Shown here: in pieces, positions 54,417-62,780 of the stretch | Numbering within the stretch: the first letter of the stretch is position 1 | How the letters are laid out: each line of letters starts with the position of its first letter | Source of the DNA: Bacteroidales bacterium | Lineage (GTDB): Bacteria; Bacteroidota; Bacteroidia; Bacteroidales; F082 | Direction: 5' to 3' | Length of the DNA stretch: 64,000 bases | Assembly (NCBI GenBank): GCA_017549805.1 | Contig: JAFYNJ010000009.1 | Coordinates: 124,001 to 188,000 of the forward strand | The notes under the pieces: model-generated | Told to the model about the DNA's origin: nothing | Databases searched by the model: none | The model's input: only the letters and a program-made list of their open reading frames with translations | Translations under genes and position numbers: made by a program

Positions 54417-55475
54417 ATGGCAAACAAAAACCTAAATCAGGCGAAAAACGCAAAAAAGGATGAATTCTACACCCAGCTTGTTGATATTGAGAACGAATTA
54501 AAGCATTACAAAAATCATTTCAAAGGCAAAACGGTGCTGTGTAACTGTGATGATCCTCGTGTGAGTAACTTCTTTCATTATTTCAGCTACAACTTCGAGC
54601 AATTGGGTTTGAAGAAACTAATCACCACTTGCTATAAGAACCAAAATCGCGACCTTTTCAGCCAAAACAATTCGGAACAAGCCATTTGGTTGGAGTATTA
54701 TGGAGATCGTAATGGCAACCGAGTGCCTAATCCAGAGGAAATTGGTATTCATTATTTCAAGGGTGATGGTGATTTCCGTTCGCAAGAGTGTATTGAGTTG
54801 TTAAAGGAAGCCGATATTGTAGTGACGAATCCTCCGTTTTCACTGTTTCGAGAATATGTGGCTCAATTGATGAAATATAATAAGCGTTTTTTGATTTTGG
54901 GCAATCAAAATGCTCTCCATTATAAAGAAGTATTTCCTTTAATTAAACATAATCTGATCTGGCTTGGCTATTCTTCTCCGAAACTATTTCAGATACCAGA
55001 AGATGCAGAGGGAAAATCCCTAAAAATAGTTAATGGTGTTCGATATCAGCAATTTGGCAATATTAAATGGTTTACCAATCTAGATATTCAAAAACGGCAT
55101 GAAGATGTCATACTATACAAGTCGTATAATCCGAATGAATATCCGAAATATGAAAACTATGATGCAATTGATGTGAGATCAGTTAGTGATATTCCTTTGG
55201 ATTACGATGGTATTATGGGTGTTCCCGACTCATTTCTTGATGTTTTTAATCCAGCACAATTTGACATAATTGGGATTGGAAGTGGTGATTTGGCAAAACA
55301 AATAGGGGTAACAAAAAACTATAGAGGAAGAACTGATATTGCTTTGAAAGTAAATGGGGTTAATTCATGTCCTTATAGCCGCATCCTTATCCGTCGCCGG
55401 AAGGCCGAACCACATCGGATTGTCACCTACAATCAAGACGAAAAGTCTTTTTCAATGGCAGCTGATGCCAAGTAA
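54417..55475 (+). CDS. EcoRI-family adenine-specific DNA methyltransferase
   Basis: 352 residues from ATG 54417. The N-terminus NAKKDEFYTQLVDIENELKHY and VLCNCDDPRVSNFFHYF are typical of the EcoRI methylase family. The catalytic motif is Asn138-Pro-Pro-Phe in DIVVTNPPFSLF, indicating N6-adenine methylation with S-adenosylmethionine. A C-terminal GIGSGDLAKQIG segment follows. The middle of the gene (about 54880-55370) is clearly more AT-rich than the surrounding genes, which suggests horizontal transfer. The next gene is a DUF262-HNH nuclease, a plausible partner. A frame extension from 54291 would overlap the structured element and is not supported. Confidence 0.87.
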   Translation: MANKNLNQAKNAKKDEFYTQLVDIENELKHYKNHFKGKTVLCNCDDPRVSNFFHYFSYNFEQLGLKKLITTCYKNQNRDLFSQNNSEQAIWLEYYGDRNGNRVPNPEEIGIHYFKGDGDFRSQECIELLKEADIVVTNPPFSLFREYVAQLMKYNKRFLILGNQNALHYKEVFPLIKHNLIWLGYSSPKLFQIPEDAEGKSLKIVNGVRYQQFGNIKWFTNLDIQKRHEDVILYKSYNPNEYPKYENYDAIDVRSVSDIPLDYDGIMGVPDSFLDVFNPAQFDIIGIGSGDLAKQIGVTKNYRGRTDIALKVNGVNSCPYSRILIRRRKAEPHRIVTYNQDEKSFSMAADAK

Positions 55476-55480
55476 CGGCC

Positions 55481-55567
55481 GGCCTGAAAGGCCAAAAGCT
55501 ATTAGCCCAGGGCAACGCCCTGGGTCACAAATGAACACGAAATACATACGCCCTGAAGGGGCAAAAG
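55481..55567. repeat. REP-like palindromic element
   Basis: Three small hairpins in 82 nt: GGCC-TGAAA-GGCC (55481-55493), CCCAGGGC-AAC-GCCCTGGG (55506-55524) and GCCC-TGAAG-GGGC (55550-55562). The two outer ones are each followed by AAAAGC, making a near-direct repeat around the central palindrome. Such elements are dispersed in many Bacteroidota genomes. It fills most of the gap between the methyltransferase and nuclease genes. Confidence 0.6.
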
Positions 55568-55582
55568 CAAACCGAGATACAA

Positions 55583-56674
55583 ATGAACATCGAACTCCAC
55601 AAAATCACTGTCCGCGAACTAACCAATGGCTATGTGGACAATAACGAAAACGGCGTGCGTGCTTACGGTGGCAAACTTGATGTGCGTCCGCCTTTTCAAC
55701 GCGAATTCGTCTATAAGGAGAAACAGCGCGATGCCGTTATCGATACGCTCACGCAGGGCTTCCCGCTCAATGTGATGTATTGGGCGGTGCGTGAGGATGG
55801 CACCTTCGAGATCATTGATGGGCAGCAGCGTACTATCAGTATCTGCCAATACGTCAACGGCGACTTCGCTTTCGATTTCCGCTATTTTCACAATCTCCAA
55901 CAAGACGAACAAGATCAGATTCTCAACTATGAGTTGCAGGTGTACATCTGTAGCGGTACCGATAGTGAGAAGTTGAAATGGTTCAAGACCATCAACATCG
56001 CGGGGGAGGAGCTTACAGATCAGGAGTTGCGCAATGCGGTGTATGCCGGGCCTTGGGTGTCCGACGCCAAACGCTATTTCAGCAAGAATGGATGCCCCGC
56101 AGCGAAAATCGGCAGCGACTACCTCACGGGGTCGGCCATCCGCCAGGATTATCTGGAAACTGCCATTGACTGGATCTCGGACGGCAACATCGAGCTCTAT
56201 ATGTCGAACCATCAGCACGATGCGAACGCTGCGCCCTTGTGGCAGTTCTTCCAGTCGGTCATCACCTGGGTTGACACCACGTTCCGCCCGACCAAGGAAC
56301 GCAAGAAGATCATGAAAGGCGTGGAGTGGGGAATTCTTTATAAACAATACAAAGACGAAGTGATTGACTACAACAAGGTCGATGAAGAGGTAAAGCGCCT
56401 CATCCTCGATGATGACGTGACCAAGAAGACAGGTATTTATCCTTACATCCTCACTCGCAAGGAGAAGCATTTGTCCATCCGTACCTTCACCGATGCTCAG
56501 AAACTGTCGGCTTACGAAAGCCAGATGGGTTTCTGCGCCGACTGCGGCCAGCATTTCGAGCTCTTCCAGATGGAGGCAGACCACATCACGCCATGGCACC
56601 TCGGTGGTCGCACCGTCGCCGAGAACTGCCAGATGCTCTGCCGAGAGTGCAATCGGAGGAAAAGCGGAAAGTAG
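55583..56674 (+). CDS. DUF262 (GmrS-like) protein with C-terminal HNH nuclease domain
   Basis: 363 residues. The DUF262 domain occupies about 1-230, with PPFQREFVYKEKQRDAVIDTL and the nucleotide-site motif DGQQRTIS near residue 80. The HNH domain is at the C-terminus: zinc cysteines Cys318 and Cys321 (CADC) and Cys353 and Cys356 (CREC), catalytic His334 in ADHITPWH, and CNRRKSGK. DUF262 proteins include the GmrSD modification-dependent restriction enzymes and SspE-type NTP-driven nickases. Next to an adenine methyltransferase this could be the nuclease of a restriction-modification pair, or a nuclease that senses phage DNA. GC content matches the host better than that of the methyltransferase. 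Confidence 0.85.
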   Translation: MNIELHKITVRELTNGYVDNNENGVRAYGGKLDVRPPFQREFVYKEKQRDAVIDTLTQGFPLNVMYWAVREDGTFEIIDGQQRTISICQYVNGDFAFDFRYFHNLQQDEQDQILNYELQVYICSGTDSEKLKWFKTINIAGEELTDQELRNAVYAGPWVSDAKRYFSKNGCPAAKIGSDYLTGSAIRQDYLETAIDWISDGNIELYMSNHQHDANAAPLWQFFQSVITWVDTTFRPTKERKKIMKGVEWGILYKQYKDEVIDYNKVDEEVKRLILDDDVTKKTGIYPYILTRKEKHLSIRTFTDAQKLSAYESQMGFCADCGQHFELFQMEADHITPWHLGGRTVAENCQMLCRECNRRKSGK

Positions 56675-56732
56675 CTCAACCAAATCAAAAAGCAGGAAAA
56701 ACCTTCCCCGGGCTGGGTGCGTGGGCCTTTTG

Positions 56733-56759
56733 GTTACTTTTCTGCCCGAGAAAAGTAAC
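56733..56759. repeat. Inverted repeat GTTACTTTTC/GAAAAGTAAC
   Basis: 10-bp perfect arms around TGCCCGA, 8 bp before the -7 box of the lipoprotein gene. It could be an operator, or a dispersed repeat that also ends upstream transcription. Confidence 0.5.
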
Positions 56760-56766
56760 AAATTGC

Positions 56767-56774
56767 TATCTTTG
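56767..56774 (+). promoter_or_regulatory. -7 promoter box of the 56802 lipoprotein and mutS2
   Basis: TATCTTTG fits TAnnTTTG, 27 nt before ATG 56802. Confidence 0.65.
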
Positions 56775-56801
56775 CGCCCGCAAAACCTAATAACTATCAA
56801 A

Positions 56802-57308
56802 ATGAAAAAAGCATTCATGATTGCAGCAGCCGCTGCCATGCTGTTCGCCGCATGCGGCAACAACAACACCAAAACCGACAACCAACAAGCTCAGAACGAG
56901 CCCGTCGTTGAAGAACCTGTAGTGGAAGAACCCGCCGTTCCCGAGATGCAGAACTGGGACCACTATGACTGGCACATGAACCTGCCCGCCGAGGGATGGA
57001 AGGTCAGCAACGCCTACTCCGAGATGGGCATCGAGTATTTGGAAGACTGGTCCGACTTCAATGTAAAGGACTGGACTGAGGATGACTATGATCAATTCCT
57101 CACCAAATATCCCGCTGGAGATTATCTGGAAGACATCGTCACGGGCGACTACACATGGAAAGTCATCCCCAACATCGGGAAGTATAAGTTGTCCTTCTTC
57201 ACCTACAACCCCGACCGTAAGATGGCAGTCCGTGTAGGCTCTGAGGATATAGACGATCCCAAGGACGAACGAGTGTTGACCGTTCTCCGTGGCTTCGGTT
57301 TCAATTGA
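56802..57308 (+). CDS. Lipoprotein of unknown function
   Basis: 168 residues from ATG 56802. Lipoprotein signal with lipid Cys19 (LFAAC), a Asn/Gln/Thr-rich tether, then an acidic Pro/Val/Glu stretch (EPVVEEPVVEEPAVPE). The body contains WDHYDWHMNLPAEGW, DFNVKDWTEDDYDQFL and ends VLTVLRGFGFN; no family is recognised. It is 36 nt upstream of mutS2 and probably shares its transcript, without an obvious functional tie. Confidence 0.75.
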   Translation: MKKAFMIAAAAAMLFAACGNNNTKTDNQQAQNEPVVEEPVVEEPAVPEMQNWDHYDWHMNLPAEGWKVSNAYSEMGIEYLEDWSDFNVKDWTEDDYDQFLTKYPAGDYLEDIVTGDYTWKVIPNIGKYKLSFFTYNPDRKMAVRVGSEDIDDPKDERVLTVLRGFGFN

Positions 57309-57344
57309 TTCAGAACGGCCACAGGGAAATAGTATCAACACAAT

Positions 57345-59735
57345 ATGATTTATCCGGAACGCTTCGAGCAGAAAATCGGGTTCACCCACATCCGGGAAGC
57401 CGTCAAAGGGCACTGCATCAGCGCCATGGGACTGGAACAGACCGAAGCGATGGACTTCAGCAATGATCGCGAAGCCATCGAGCGGAGCCTCGACCAGACC
57501 GTGGAGTTCATGCAGTTGCTGCAAAACGGCGTGCCTTTCCCCGTAAGGGACTACCACGACCTGCGCGAAGCGTTCCAACATATCAAAATCCCAGGGACGA
57601 GCATCAGCCTGGAAGAGCTGTTCGCCCTCAAGCCCTCTTTGAACGCCCTCAGCTACATCTTGAAATTCGGGCAATCGGATGCGAGAGTGGACTACCCCGA
57701 GCTATGTGCCCTCACCGAAGGCATCGAGGTCGATCCCATCGTATTTAGCGAAGCCAACCGCCTCGTTGATGACAAAGGTGAGATGCCTGACAACGCCTCC
57801 CCTGAGCTGGCTGAGATCCGTCGTGACATCCACCGCAAGTCGGGCGGCATCGAGCGGCGCATCCGCCAAATCATGAGCGATGCCAAGACCTCGGGATGGG
57901 TTGATCCCAAAGCCGAGATCACCATCCGCGACGGACGCATGGTGATTCCCGTCAGGGCAGGTGATAAACGTGCCTTGAAAGGCTTCATCCACGACGAGTC
58001 GGCCACGGGACAGACGGTGTATATTGAGCCCTCCGAGATCGTGGAGACCTCCAACGAGATCAAGGAGTTGGAATATGCCGAACGCCGCGAGGTGAACCGC
58101 ATCTTGATGCAGTTTACCGATCGTATCAGGCCTTCGTTGCCAGAGCTACTAAAGGCCTGGAACCTGCTCGGACAGCTCGACTTCATCCGCGCCAAGGCCA
58201 TTCTCAGCCAGGATATTGGCGGCGTGAAGCCCATCATTCATGAGACACCCTACTTCAGGTGGATCCAGGCCCGACATCCCATCTTGGAACAAAAGCTGAA
58301 GTCGCAAGGCAAATATATTGTTCCTTTGGATCTTAACCTCGACCAAGAGAACCGCATCTTGGTCATCTCGGGACCCAACGCCGGCGGCAAGTCGGTATGC
58401 CTCAAGACCACCGGCTTGATTCAATACATGTTGCAATGCGGACTCTGTGTTCCCATGCATGTGGATTCGGAATGCGGACTTTTCAAGAGTCTCTTTATCG
58501 ACATCGGCGATGAGCAAAGCATCCTCGACGACCTCTCCACCTACAGCTCCCATCTGCGCAACATGAAGGTGCTGCTGGAGCATGCCGATGAGCATTCGCT
58601 CTTCCTCATCGACGAGTTCGGTACTGGTACCGAGCCCCAGTTGGGCGGTGCCATCGCCGAGGCCATCCTATTGGAGTTGAACAGGAAAAAGGTCTTCGGC
58701 ATCGTCACCACCCACTATGCCAACTTGAAACTATTGGCCGACCACCACGAAGGCATCGTCAACGGCGCCATGCTGTTCGACACCAAATTCATGCAGCCCA
58801 TGTACATTATGGTGACAGGCAAGCCCGGCAGCTCTTTTGCCTTTGAGATTGCCCGCAAGATTGGCTTCCCTCAAAACATTTTGGACGATGCCACCCATAT
58901 CACTGGCGAGCAACATCTGAAGTTCGAACAACAGCTGCAACAGTTGGAAGTCGACAAAAAAGCCATCAAGAAAAAGGAACGCGAGTTGCAGGTGGCCGAC
59001 ACCCTGCTCAGCGAGGTGGTAGAGAAGTATAAGAAACTGCTCAACGAGCTGGAAGGCAAAAAGAAACAATACCTCCGCGACGCCGCCAGCGAGGCGCAGG
59101 AACTCATCGACAAGGCCAACAGCAGCATCGAACGCACCATCCGCGAGATCAAGGAGGCACAAGCCGAGAAGGAACGCACCAAGGAGATCCGTCAAGAACT
59201 GAAGAAGACCAAGGAGGAGATCGCCGAAACGGCCAAGAAAGCCTCCGAGCCAAAGCAACCCAAACCCAACGACGGTACCCTGAAGGTCGGCGACACGGTG
59301 TGCATCGACGAGATGGAGATCGTGGGCGAGATTGTTGCCATCAGCGACACCGATGCCACCATCCTGTTCGACACCGTGAAGCTACGCACCAGCCCCGACA
59401 AGCTCAGAAAGGTAAGCCGTGCCGAAGGACGCAAGGTCATCCGCAAATGGCAGTCGGGACTCGCCGACGACCTCAGTGAGAAGGCCGAACACTTCGATCT
59501 GACGCTGGATGTGAGAGGAAAACGCGCCGAAGAGGCTTTGGATGCCGTAGCCAAATACCTCGACGAGGCCAAGCTGCTCAGCATCAAGGAGGTGAGCATC
59601 CTGCACGGGAAAGGCAATGGCATCCTACGCAAGCTGATCAGAGAGTTTCTCAGCCGCGACCACGAGGTAAAAAAATTCACCGACGCCTCCCTAGAGACAG
59701 GAGGCGCGGGAATTACAAGAATTACGTTGAACTAG
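57345..59735 (+). CDS. mutS2: Endonuclease MutS2
   Basis: 796 residues. It has the MutS core and clamp without the mismatch-recognition domain, Walker A SGPNAGGKS (about 342-350), Walker B LFLIDEFGTG (about 421), a long coiled coil (about 520-640), and a C-terminal Smr domain with LDVRG and HGKGNGILR. MutS2 proteins suppress recombination or act on collided ribosomes; which role applies in Bacteroidota is open. It stops 1 nt before the end of the convergent YeaQ-type gene. Confidence 0.95.
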   Translation: MIYPERFEQKIGFTHIREAVKGHCISAMGLEQTEAMDFSNDREAIERSLDQTVEFMQLLQNGVPFPVRDYHDLREAFQHIKIPGTSISLEELFALKPSLNALSYILKFGQSDARVDYPELCALTEGIEVDPIVFSEANRLVDDKGEMPDNASPELAEIRRDIHRKSGGIERRIRQIMSDAKTSGWVDPKAEITIRDGRMVIPVRAGDKRALKGFIHDESATGQTVYIEPSEIVETSNEIKELEYAERREVNRILMQFTDRIRPSLPELLKAWNLLGQLDFIRAKAILSQDIGGVKPIIHETPYFRWIQARHPILEQKLKSQGKYIVPLDLNLDQENRILVISGPNAGGKSVCLKTTGLIQYMLQCGLCVPMHVDSECGLFKSLFIDIGDEQSILDDLSTYSSHLRNMKVLLEHADEHSLFLIDEFGTGTEPQLGGAIAEAILLELNRKKVFGIVTTHYANLKLLADHHEGIVNGAMLFDTKFMQPMYIMVTGKPGSSFAFEIARKIGFPQNILDDATHITGEQHLKFEQQLQQLEVDKKAIKKKERELQVADTLLSEVVEKYKKLLNELEGKKKQYLRDAASEAQELIDKANSSIERTIREIKEAQAEKERTKEIRQELKKTKEEIAETAKKASEPKQPKPNDGTLKVGDTVCIDEMEIVGEIVAISDTDATILFDTVKLRTSPDKLRKVSRAEGRKVIRKWQSGLADDLSEKAEHFDLTLDVRGKRAEEALDAVAKYLDEAKLLSIKEVSILHGKGNGILRKLIREFLSRDHEVKKFTDASLETGGAGITRITLN

Positions 59736-59736
59736 T

Positions 59737-59964
59737 TTATTTCTTTCTTCTAAACAGCGAAAGAACGAGGAGCAGCAGGACGGCGCCTACCGTGCCAACC
59801 AGCAGCTGGCCCCAGAACGATCCGCTGGCACTCAGTCCAAGAAGGCTGAACACCCAGCTGCCGAGGAAGCCGCCGATAACACCTACGATGATGCAAAGCA
59901 ACAGGCCCATGCCTTTGCCCATGAGCTTGCCGGCAATCCATCCGGCGAGTGCTCCAATAACCAA
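59737..59964 (-). CDS. GlsB/YeaQ/YmgE-type small membrane protein, start codon damaged or non-standard
   Basis: 75 residues from TTG 59964. Two or three membrane helices with the family pattern IGALAGWIAGKLMGKG and VGVIGGFLGSWVF, ending in basic RRKK; often stress-associated, function unknown. The family's usual start would lie about 8 residues upstream (LGILVSLVIG is in frame there) but that stretch has no ATG or GTG. An ATG at 59986 is one base out of frame, and removing one base just after it would restore an 84-residue protein beginning MLGILVSLVIG. So this is either TTG-initiated, a frameshifted gene or a sequence error. Confidence 0.65.
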   Translation of the reverse strand: MVIGALAGWIAGKLMGKGMGLLLCIIVGVIGGFLGSWVFSLLGLSASGSFWGQLLVGTVGAVLLLLVLSLFRRKK

Positions 59965-60019
59965 TGATACGAGAATACCTAACCATAGTTTTAAGTTTTA
60001 AGTTGTTCAGTTATTCAGT

Positions 60020-60643
60020 TTATAGTCCGGTTGTTTTCAGATAGTTTTCCAATTCTTTGTTCTGCTGCTCGATATAGTCGAGAAGCTCTTCGCGTCCTTG
60101 CTTGTTCTCCGACGAAGTGATAAAGATTGGCGGCAACTCCTCCCAATCCTCCAACAAGCGCTTTTTGTAGGCCTCCACGTTCCTGTCCAACTCCGCCTTG
60201 CTCAGTTTGTCGGCCTTCGTAAACACGATGCAGAACGGCACCTGGTTTTCGCCCAGCCATTCCATGAAGCCGATGTCGCTGTTCTGCGGCTCGATGCGTG
60301 AGTCCACCAGCACAAAGGTGCAAATCAGGTTGCGACGACGGGAGATGTAGTTGGCCAGCATAACCCGCCATTCTTCCCTCGATTTCTTGGAGCGTTGCGC
60401 ATAGCCGTAGCCTGGCAAGTCAACAAGATACCACGCATCATTGACCACGAAATGGTTGATGGCGATGGTCTTGCCCGGTGTCGAAGAGGTCTTGGCCAAT
60501 CCCTTGCGTTGCACCAAGGCATTGATCAGCGACGACTTCCCCACGTTGGACCGCCCGATGAAGGCGTACTCTGGCATGTTGTCCTTGGGCAGCTTGTCGA
60601 ACTTGGTGTTGCTGCAAATGAAGCGCGCGTCTTTGATTATCAT
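60020..60643 (-). CDS. engB: Ribosome biogenesis GTP-binding protein EngB/YsxC
   Basis: 207 residues, the usual length. GTPase motifs: GRSNVGKSS (G1), STPGKT (G2), DLPGYGYA (G3) and TKADK (G4), then [12 protein letters not shown] (G5). EngB assists 50S subunit assembly. It starts 4 nt after the glsB stop and so belongs to the glsA-glsB-engB transcript. Confidence 0.95.
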   Translation of the reverse strand: MIIKDARFICSNTKFDKLPKDNMPEYAFIGRSNVGKSSLINALVQRKGLAKTSSTPGKTIAINHFVVNDAWYLVDLPGYGYAQRSKKSREEWRVMLANYISRRRNLICTFVLVDSRIEPQNSDIGFMEWLGENQVPFCIVFTKADKLSKAELDRNVEAYKKRLLEDWEELPPIFITSSENKQGREELLDYIEQQNKELENYLKTTGL

Positions 60644-60647
60644 GGGA

Positions 60648-61625
60648 TCAGCTTAAGTGTAAGGGTTTTTCATTAGGATCGAATTCGGCGTGACGCTCAT
60701 ATTTTTCCATAAAGATGTCCTTGATGGTGACCAGGATACCCGTTTCCTCCACGTTGCCGAAGGGCGGATTGACGGCTGTACCGAACGAGCGCATGGTGGA
60801 CGACAGGCTCATGTAGGCGTTGACCAAAGGCGGCACCGCGGCACCGCGTTCACGAACGTTCTTTACCAAAATCTTATAGTTTTCCTGATAGTTCTTCCCC
60901 GTGAAGATGCCCTTGAGCTTCTCCTCGTCCATCACGATGGGCAACTCCAACTCAGGCCAAGGCTTGAGCAGATGGTCTGGATCCGGGAAATTCATCTTCA
61001 TGAAATACAATATCATGTCGCGCGACTCCCTTTCCAGCTGCGGATACATCGTGACCTTGCCAAAGAAATATTTCGCTTGGGGATAGGCGCTGCAGAGGAA
61101 GCCTAAGCCGTCCCACAGGTTGTCGAGGGAATAGATTCCCTTCGAGAAATTCTTCGAAGGCTGGTAATCGGGCTGCACGAAGGATCGTCCGAGCTCAATG
61201 GTGTAAGGCAGGTATTCATCGACGAACTTCTCCGAATATTGGAAGAGTTCTCCCGTAGGGGTATCGACGCGACCGTCGGCACCTAGACGCACCTTGTCGC
61301 AAAGCAGGAAACGGTAGCCTCCGACGATGGCCTTATCGAAAGGATTCCAAACGAAGAGCTGTTCGAAGTAGTTCTCCTCACAGTCGTCGAATGCATCCAA
61401 GTCGCAATCCAACCCAGTTCCACCGCCCGAATCGCGGAAGCTGATCTCACGTAGGCGGCCAATCTCACGCATGACATTGGGGGCATTGAACGCATTAACA
61501 ATGTAAATCTCATTCTTGCCATTGTTCGTCTTCCTGATGAACCGCTCCATGGTCAGTTCTTCAAGAATCTTTTCTACGGGTATGGGGTCAATGATCTTGT
61601 TCATGGCAACGTTGTTGATAATCAT
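60648..61625 (-). CDS. glsB: GNAT/hemolysin-type N-acyltransferase, probably glycine-lipid synthase GlsB
   Basis: 325 residues. [28 protein letters not shown] and [12 protein letters not shown] are hallmarks of the OlsB-like acyl-ACP N-acyltransferase family. It overlaps the upstream PlsC-like gene by 4 nt (ATGA). In Bacteroides thetaiotaomicron an adjacent pair of this kind, GlsB (N-acyl transfer to glycine) and GlsA (O-acyl transfer), makes glycine lipids; the same order and pairing are seen here. Ornithine as the amino acid cannot be excluded from sequence alone. Confidence 0.82.
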   Translation of the reverse strand: MIINNVAMNKIIDPIPVEKILEELTMERFIRKTNNGKNEIYIVNAFNAPNVMREIGRLREISFRDSGGGTGLDCDLDAFDDCEENYFEQLFVWNPFDKAIVGGYRFLLCDKVRLGADGRVDTPTGELFQYSEKFVDEYLPYTIELGRSFVQPDYQPSKNFSKGIYSLDNLWDGLGFLCSAYPQAKYFFGKVTMYPQLERESRDMILYFMKMNFPDPDHLLKPWPELELPIVMDEEKLKGIFTGKNYQENYKILVKNVRERGAAVPPLVNAYMSLSSTMRSFGTAVNPPFGNVEETGILVTIKDIFMEKYERHAEFDPNEKPLHLS

Positions 61626-62500
61626 GGTATTTGATAGTCTTGTTCCGGGTCAAAGACCAGATTGGGATCGTTGGCCAGGTGATAGGAGAAGCAGCGCAGC
61701 TTTTCAGCCCATTCCGCATCGGTGTGGCGACTGTCGAAAGTCTGATAGGGAATCGGCTTGCCGAAAACGATGGTAAGGGTTTTGTTTCGTTGCTTGAAAA
61801 ACTCGTCGGCAAGGAAGGCCATTTCGATGTTGACCTTGATCTTGAGACGTTTGCGCAAGCGGGCAAGGTTGTAGAAGAACTTCGTGTTGTGTCCGTCGAT
61901 ATGTGTTGGGATGATGTCGCGATGGTATTCCTTTGATTTGGTGATGAAGGTCTTTTTCCAGTCGAGATCCATGATCTTGCCGCCTTTCACCTTGCGCGAG
62001 CAAAGCCCGAAGGGGAAATAGCAGATGGCACGGTCGCCGGCAAAAGTCTCGTTGAACAGGCGGAGATTCTCTGCCCGGTTAGCGACGCCCTTCCCCACCT
62101 TGTTGACCGGGATGAAGATTGGCTGGAGGTTCTTGATAAACAGCAGAAAATCGTTGACTGGCGTGACGGGATCGGGACAATAGGTGCCCACCGTGCCGAT
62201 GAGGGCGATGCCGTCGAGGCCACCCAAAGGATGGTTCGAAGCCACCAGCACACGCTCGGAGGCTGTCAGGTTTTCCTCGCCTTTCGTCACGACATTCAGG
62301 TTGAAATCCTTCACCACTGCCTGGACAAACTCCACTCCCTGCAGGTCGCCATACTTGCTCAAGATGGTGTTGATGTCCTCCTCGTGCAGCAGACGCTGGA
62401 TACGTCGAAACAACCAATTCGGCATCCTTTTCATTAACTTGGGAGCCTTGGCTTCGAAGATCTGCCTGAAATCAATCAAGTTGCCGTATTTATCCTCCAT
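61622..62500 (-). CDS. glsA: PlsC-type O-acyltransferase, probably glycine-lipid synthase GlsA
   Basis: 292 residues from ATG 62500. The acyltransferase motif is NHPLGGLD with five residues between His and Asp rather than the usual four; later motifs include FIPVNKVG and ICYFPFGLCSRK. It would add the second, ester-linked fatty acid to the N-acyl amino acid made by GlsB. The frame can be extended to a TTG at 62533, but the -7 box at 62531-62538 overlaps that codon, so ATG 62500 is chosen. Confidence 0.82.
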   Translation of the reverse strand: MEDKYGNLIDFRQIFEAKAPKLMKRMPNWLFRRIQRLLHEEDINTILSKYGDLQGVEFVQAVVKDFNLNVVTKGEENLTASERVLVASNHPLGGLDGIALIGTVGTYCPDPVTPVNDFLLFIKNLQPIFIPVNKVGKGVANRAENLRLFNETFAGDRAICYFPFGLCSRKVKGGKIMDLDWKKTFITKSKEYHRDIIPTHIDGHNTKFFYNLARLRKRLKIKVNIEMAFLADEFFKQRNKTLTIVFGKPIPYQTFDSRHTDAEWAEKLRCFSYHLANDPNLVFDPEQDYQIP

Positions 62501-62530
62501 AGGCAAATAAAAAATATTCTTAACAAAGTA

Positions 62531-62538
62531 CAAAATTA
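62531..62538 (-). promoter_or_regulatory. -7 promoter box of glsA-glsB-engB
   Basis: On the minus strand TAATTTTG fits TAnnTTTG, 30 nt before ATG 62500. Confidence 0.55.
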
Positions 62539-62715
62539 AAAAATTGAATCCGAATATGCTTCAATTATCGAGAAAGTTTTTGATTCCACTCTCGAAATGA
62601 ACAGCAACACGGCATTGTTGATAACTTTAAATAATTGATTTACAATAAATTAACATGTATTAACAAACCTGTTGATAATTCTGTTGAAAACTAATCGGCT
62701 AAAAAGCCCAAAAAA

Positions 62716-62740
62716 GTGGGTAAAAGTGGGAAATGGTGGG
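62716..62740 (+). promoter_or_regulatory. MraZ operator
   Basis: Three GTGGG units at 62716, 62726 and 62736 with exact 10-bp spacing, 11 bp before the -7 box. MraZ binds such repeats upstream of its own operon, so autoregulation of the dcw cluster is expected. Confidence 0.88.
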
Positions 62741-62751
62741 GAAAAATGCAT

Positions 62752-62759
62752 TATCTTTG
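62752..62759 (+). promoter_or_regulatory. -7 promoter box of mraZ-rsmH
   Basis: TATCTTTG fits TAnnTTTG, 21 nt before ATG 62781. A frame beginning at GTG 62733 overlaps the operator and is rejected. Confidence 0.7.
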
Positions 62760-62780
62760 CTCGAAAATTCGGAAAAAGAC

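Noticed and set aside
56493-56801. 103-codon extension of the 56802 lipoprotein
   Set aside because: It overlaps the DUF262-HNH gene in another frame and crosses the inverted repeat and promoter; the lipoprotein signal begins at 56802.
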